Shown: in pieces, positions 60,254 through 64,000 of the stretch
How positions within the stretch are numbered: position 1 is the stretch's first letter
How the letters are laid out: the number at the start of each line of letters is the position of its first letter
Assembly (NCBI GenBank): GCA_963818855.1
Contig: CAWFUH010000017.1
Span: 682,001-746,000 of the forward strand
Source of the DNA: Bog-159 sp963818855
GTDB taxonomy: Bacteria > Acidobacteriota > Terriglobia > Bryobacterales > Bryobacteraceae
Length of the DNA: 64,000 nt
Direction of reading: 5' to 3'
Notes under the pieces: generated by a model
The model's input: the letters and a program-made list of their open reading frames with translations, nothing else
What the model was told of the DNA's origin: nothing
Database searches by the model: none
Position numbers and translations under genes: made by a program

Positions 60254-61246
60254 CTAAGCCGATTGTGGCTCGACCGAAGGCGATCCCAGAGTGCCGCGGG
60301 CACCGAGCTGAATCGATGCGTTCAGGATGGTGGAGAGCGGGATGATGCCAGCCAGCTTTACGCCTGCCAGCGCGTGCATCCCAGCCGAGGCCAGGCAGCC
60401 GCATTCCGCACAAACCGGCTTGCCACCGAACTGGCAGGGGCTGACCCGTGTCTTCAGGTCGGCCGAAAGACAAGTAGTCAGCCGCGCGAAAGTACATTCC
60501 GCAGGCGAGCGGGGCGGATTGCGGTAGCCCTCAAGCACCACCCGCGGCAGATGAACTTTCGGGAATTCCATGGCAGCGGCGGATAGTTCCTCGAAGAGGA
60601 TCGGCCGGTCAGCCGGCCTTAAGCGCTCCGGAGAGTCATCGCCCTCCTGTGGAGTGTAGATGCTGAACCAGATTCTGCGAACCTCGGGCCGATCCGACCA
60701 GAACCGGCAGAAGTCGGCCAGGTATCCGGAACGCCCTAGCATCTGCCTGGTAACCGTGCAGTGCACCGTCACGAGATGCCCGGCGATATGCTTCAGAATG
60801 CGATCGTAGGTCGCCGGTGCCCGCCGCTGGTCATGCTCGGGGGCCAAACCGTCGATGGAGACCACCAGGTGCAGGGACCCGAGCGAGATCCACTCCTCCG
60901 GAATCGGACGCACCGCACTGGTAACCAGTTGCACTTCGACTCCCATGCGGTCCAGAAGGGGCAAAAGCGCGCCGAGTTCGCGATGCCTGACCAGCGGTTC
61001 ACCGCCGACAATCGATACATGAATTGGGCGGACGCGGCGTACCACTGCCACTGTCGCGGTCACCAGGTCCTGTCCCCGGTAGTCCGAAAGCTGCCACAGC
61101 GTGGTAGCCGGGCCGAGATGGTCCGCCGAATAAGCGTAGCAGCCTGGACAGCGGAGCGGGCATTCCCTGGTGATCTCGATCGAGAGAAACGGAGTGTGCC
61201 CTCGGAGTACGCGTCCCCACACGCGCAGAAGGTCCAATTTCTTCAT
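60254..61246 (-). CDS. Radical SAM protein with cysteine-rich C-terminus
   Basis: 330 residues from the ATG at 61246 with GGAAGG upstream; a longer in-frame reading adds non-homologous residues. The 4Fe-4S motif is Cys29-x3-Cys33-x2-Cys36 (TRECPLRCPGCYAYS), with the SAM-binding GGEPL block (VSIVGGEPLVRH) and VVSIDGLAPEHDQRR. The C-terminal CTFARLTTCLSADLK, CQFGGKPVCAECGCLAS has seven cysteines, suggesting a SPASM-like auxiliary cluster. It may modify a peptide or take part in cofactor or lipid synthesis. No substrate gene is adjacent. Confidence 0.85.
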   Translation of the reverse strand: MKKLDLLRVWGRVLRGHTPFLSIEITRECPLRCPGCYAYSADHLGPATTLWQLSDYRGQDLVTATVAVVRRVRPIHVSIVGGEPLVRHRELGALLPLLDRMGVEVQLVTSAVRPIPEEWISLGSLHLVVSIDGLAPEHDQRRAPATYDRILKHIAGHLVTVHCTVTRQMLGRSGYLADFCRFWSDRPEVRRIWFSIYTPQEGDDSPERLRPADRPILFEELSAAAMEFPKVHLPRVVLEGYRNPPRSPAECTFARLTTCLSADLKTRVSPCQFGGKPVCAECGCLASAGMHALAGVKLAGIIPLSTILNASIQLGARGTLGSPSVEPQSA

Positions 61247-62639
61247 GAAAGCCTTCCATCGAATTACAGACGAGCCGGAAGCAGACGAGCCGCAAGAAAG
61301 GCCCCAGCCTTGCCTTGACGGGCGGTGTCTGGTTTGAGTTTCACATCGCGCAGGCTGAAATGTGGGAACGGGCACACCAATCTGCCGTGGGGCGACCTGC
61401 GCGCCAGGGGCGGGTCCGATGGAAGTCGCCTATGTTATCCAAACCGACCACTTTGACCGCGTTTTATTGGGTGTGAAACTGGGGCTGCTATGGAGAGACG
61501 GTCCGGCGTGAAGCTCGCGGCGGCGGCCGCCGAAGTCGCGTGGATCTCGCGCGGCATGCAGCGGAGGAAACGGGTGCCCTGGGCACGCGGCTAAGGCGAA
61601 AGTTACGCTCTCGAGGAATTTTTTACCCCACCTGTGCCTGGTTTACGCCGGAATGATTCCGACGAGCGCCAGCGTGAACACGGCGCGCCGGCGGTCGTCG
61701 CGACGGACAACGCGCTCCTGCCGCCCGAACTGGCGCGGATGCCCCAGGGATGCGGATCGCGCCGTCCGAGGCGCCGCGCTCGCATATGAGCCACGTCCAG
61801 CAGCCGGGACAGCCGTTCGCGCATCAACTGGACAAGTGGATCCTTGCATCGAGCAGTTTTAGACCGATTGGTATGCGCAATTCTGCTTGCGGCCGGGGTA
61901 CAACGCTTGGGATGCCTGAATCGCTCGAGCGGCTCTTCTATGAGGCTTCCAACGGCTATTGCAATAATTAAAAAGCCCGCGCTCACCATGGAGGTTATGA
62001 TTCCGGATCTGGACTACGCCGATCAGTTATTCACGCCGACAGAGTTGCAAACCACGCGAGAACGGTTGGAAGCCCCAGAACAGATGTTCCCTTGCTAGGG
62101 TTGAGACGCATCTTGTGGAACGGCGCGGGCGCTCCAAGGAGACTGGCCGGAAATCGGATGGCTGATCGGCGAAGCGCGACCAGCCAAACGGGAACTGGAT
62201 GCGCTGCGCTTTGGTCGGGAATCCCCCGTATTAAGGAACGGAGGTGCCTTGTGGCCGACCATTCCTGGCCTTCGGGGCGCATAGGTAGAGTAAGGCGTTG
62301 TTCCAAGTGCTGCCTGAGGTCACATTCAAGAGCGTTCGCCGGATGAGACCGGTTCGCTCGCCGTGAAGGCTTAGATCCCCTTCAAAAGCCGACGGGTTAA
62401 TGCCAGTCGAATGGATTCGGCGGCTGCTTCGTGAGAGTGAATCTGGAGAGTGAATCTGGCTCGCCCTAAAGGACGGGACGGATTTAAGCTGGTGCGGTGG
62501 TAAGTCGCTTTAAGCCGCGATTGAGCGCGCATTCTTGCATATTTGTGTACATTCGGCCTAAGATGCAATCCTGTCATATACGGTCGAGATCCGGCAGGTT
62601 CCAGCACGACCGATCGCCGTCGTACGCGGACATACAACT
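61247..62639. other. Long stretch without recognisable gene
   Basis: Short frames on both strands have no known motif. The sequence looks decayed. The part near 62530-62640 is AT-richer and probably holds the promoter of the GyrI-like gene. Confidence 0.45.
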
Positions 62640-62978
62640 ATGGCAAATCTCCCCAACAGAATCCGCACCTTGTCCGACGAATTCTACGCCGGCTTCAAAG
62701 GCAAGGGCGGTCTGAACATCGTCCTCTATCCAGGCTTGGACGTTGCCGGCGAATTTGAGATCGAGTGCGGCGTGGAGGTCGAAAGCGGGAGCAATTCTTC
62801 GATGCCCGCGGGGACAGTCGCGACGACGGTCTACCTGGGTCCGTATGATCAAATGAGCCAAGTTCACAAGGCGATCCATCAATGGGCCCGTGAGAACGGA
62901 CACAAGCTCGCAGGCCCATCGTGGGAGGTTTCTCCGCGTGACCCCCTTGACAACGAGCCCCAACCATGTTTAACCTAA
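62640..62978 (+). CDS. GyrI-like small-molecule-binding protein
   Basis: 112 residues, one GyrI-like (effector-binding) domain without a DNA-binding part. Recognisable are LNIVLYPGLDVAGEFEIECG, VEVESGSNSSMPAGTVATTV, YLGPYDQMSQVHKAIHQWA and the end GPSWEVSPRDPLDNEP, although the usual N-terminal beta strand is short. Relatives bind small hydrophobic molecules or inhibit gyrase. The ATG at 62640 directly follows an upstream spacer without a strong ribosome site, so the start is moderately certain. Confidence 0.72.
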   Translation: MANLPNRIRTLSDEFYAGFKGKGGLNIVLYPGLDVAGEFEIECGVEVESGSNSSMPAGTVATTVYLGPYDQMSQVHKAIHQWARENGHKLAGPSWEVSPRDPLDNEPQPCLT

Positions 62979-63023
62979 CGCGACGTGCGTTGTTCAAGGC
63001 GCACCACGTTTTGGAGGGGAGAC

Positions 63024-64000
63024 ATGCTTAGCCGAGCACGACTGTGTCCGTCGTTATTATGCGTTGCAGTATGGAGTATGATCCAAAGCCCGGCCCAGGT
63101 GCCCATCGGAACCTTGAACGGTAGCGTGCATGACCAGACCGGCGGCGTGATGCAAGGCGCCACCGTTACCGTTACCAACAAGGATACAGGGCGGGAGCGG
63201 CAGGTGGTGACGGGGCCGGACGGGTCGTTCCGCATCTCGCCTCTTCTTCCAGGACGCTACTCGGTGAAGGCCGCGGCCTCGGGGTTCCGCACCTTGATCG
63301 AGAACGCTACCGTGCAGGTGGGCCAAGCCACTACCATCGAGTTGGCCATGCAGGTTGGCGCCGCCACCGAAGTTGTAAGCGTACAAGGCGAGGCCGCCCA
63401 AATCGATTATGACAGTAACACCATCGGCGGCGTCATCACCCGCCAGGAGATCGAAAACCTGCCGCTCAACGGCCGCAGTTTCCTGAACCTGGCCATGCTG
63501 GAACCGGGCGTGACCGTCTCGGCAAACAGCGTCGGCCAATACAACCGCCTGTTCGACGTAAATATCCTGGGCGCGGATTCCGGCAACGGCTCTGTGCGCA
63601 TCACTGTGGACGGCGCCACTATCGCCGACTCGGTGACCGGCGGCACCCAGCAGAACTTCTCGCAGGATGTGGTGCAGGAGTTTCAACTTTCTTCCACCAA
63701 CCTGGACCTCTCCAACGCCATCGGCGCGGGCGGCGCTATCAACATCGTCACGCGCGGCGGCACCAACGATTTTCATGGCGAAGCCTTCTTCTTCGATCGG
63801 GACCACGACTTCTCCGCGTATCCGTATTTGCAGCGCGACCCCACTCTGCCGGCCAGCCCTTTCTTTGCGCGGCGTCAATCAGGCTTCGAGGTTGGTGGAC
63901 CGATTAAGAAGGATAAGCTGTTTTTCTTCTCCTCGCTGGAGCACACCAACCAAGTGGGCGTCTATAGCTCGGTCCCCAGCGACCCGTATTTTGCACAGTT
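63024..64000 (+). CDS. Oar-like TonB-dependent receptor (3' end outside window)
   Basis: The frame starts at ATG 63024 with GGAGGGGAG upstream and runs off the window after 325 residues. Signal peptide (SLLCVAVWSMIQSPAQ), carboxypeptidase-regulatory-like domain (GTLNGSVHDQTGGVMQGATV, SGFRTLIENATVQVGQATTI), plug (EIENLPLNGRSFLNLAMLEP, VRITVDGATIADSVTGGTQQ) and the first barrel part (KKDKLFFFSSLEHTNQVGVY) are visible. About 700-800 residues should follow. It would be an outer-membrane importer of the acidobacterial Oar-like family. Confidence 0.92.
   Translation, partial: MLSRARLCPSLLCVAVWSMIQSPAQVPIGTLNGSVHDQTGGVMQGATVTVTNKDTGRERQVVTGPDGSFRISPLLPGRYSVKAAASGFRTLIENATVQVGQATTIELAMQVGAATEVVSVQGEAAQIDYDSNTIGGVITRQEIENLPLNGRSFLNLAMLEPGVTVSANSVGQYNRLFDVNILGADSGNGSVRITVDGATIADSVTGGTQQNFSQDVVQEFQLSSTNLDLSNAIGAGGAINIVTRGGTNDFHGEAFFFDRDHDFSAYPYLQRDPTLPASPFFARRQSGFEVGGPIKKDKLFFFSSLEHTNQVGVYSSVPSDPYFAQ

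Noticed and set aside
1..64000. CRISPR array or complete prophage
   Set aside because: I found no regularly spaced repeats and no phage structural genes; mobile content is limited to IS, intron and recombinase remnants.

Overview
The window reads as a GC-rich chromosomal segment of an acidobacterium close to Candidatus Solibacter (Bryobacterales). Pointers are a TIGR03437-type C-terminal domain, a broken protein of the acidobacterial VWFA-related family, three large Oar-like TonB-dependent receptors with carboxypeptidase-regulatory N-termini, and an ADOP-type permease paired with a PadR regulator. This placement is inference; no rRNA or intact tRNA gene is present to confirm it.

Layout. 0-3.1 kb: the end of a surface protein, then two decayed genes (VWFA family, serine recombinase). 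3.1-11.1 kb: an Rrf2 regulator, an ECF sigma/anti-sigma pair behind an OsmC gene, and a tightly overlapping tripartite RND efflux operon with a small YgaP-like membrane protein. 11.2-13.3 kb: a scar of broken pieces (pRiA4b ORF-3-like, DNA ligase N-terminus fused to an IS110 remnant, two partial tRNA-like sequences). 13.3-25.4 kb: the main system, an Anbu (proteasome-like) peptidase gene with a six-gene convergent operon carrying two modules of circularly permuted ATP-grasp + alpha-E + transglutaminase, a very large DUF2126 transglutaminase-like protein, and a divergent seventh gene encoding another transglutaminase-like protein. 25.5-27.6 kb: groES-groEL. 27.6-36.1 kb: a HAF-repeat secreted protein, a TonB receptor followed by a sigma/anti-sigma pair, and a second TonB receptor. 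36.2-43 kb: panB-panC, a membrane M28 peptidase, a tannase-family esterase and a ThuA protein. 43.2-47.6 kb: a 1486-residue CheB-CheR-PAS-histidine kinase-receiver hybrid.

47.7-53.8 kb is a rearranged zone. An ADOP permease gene downstream of padR is interrupted by an IS630-family element with TA duplication, has an internal deletion, and its last ~85 codons lie 2 kb away in the opposite orientation. A group II intron is split at the same two points. Together these suggest one local inversion of about 2 kb. 53.8-64 kb is sparse: an M28 peptidase with PA domain, a DUF2846-like protein, a dienelactone hydrolase, a radical SAM protein, a GyrI-like protein, several gene fragments and the start of a third TonB receptor that runs off the window.

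The genes that most clearly act together are the Anbu cluster (predicted peptide ligation, transglutaminase/protease and proteasome-like hydrolysis), the RND operon, groES-groEL, panB-panC and the two sigma/anti-sigma pairs. A dispersed two-hairpin repeat of about 42 bp occurs three times, once in frame inside the membrane M28 peptidase gene.
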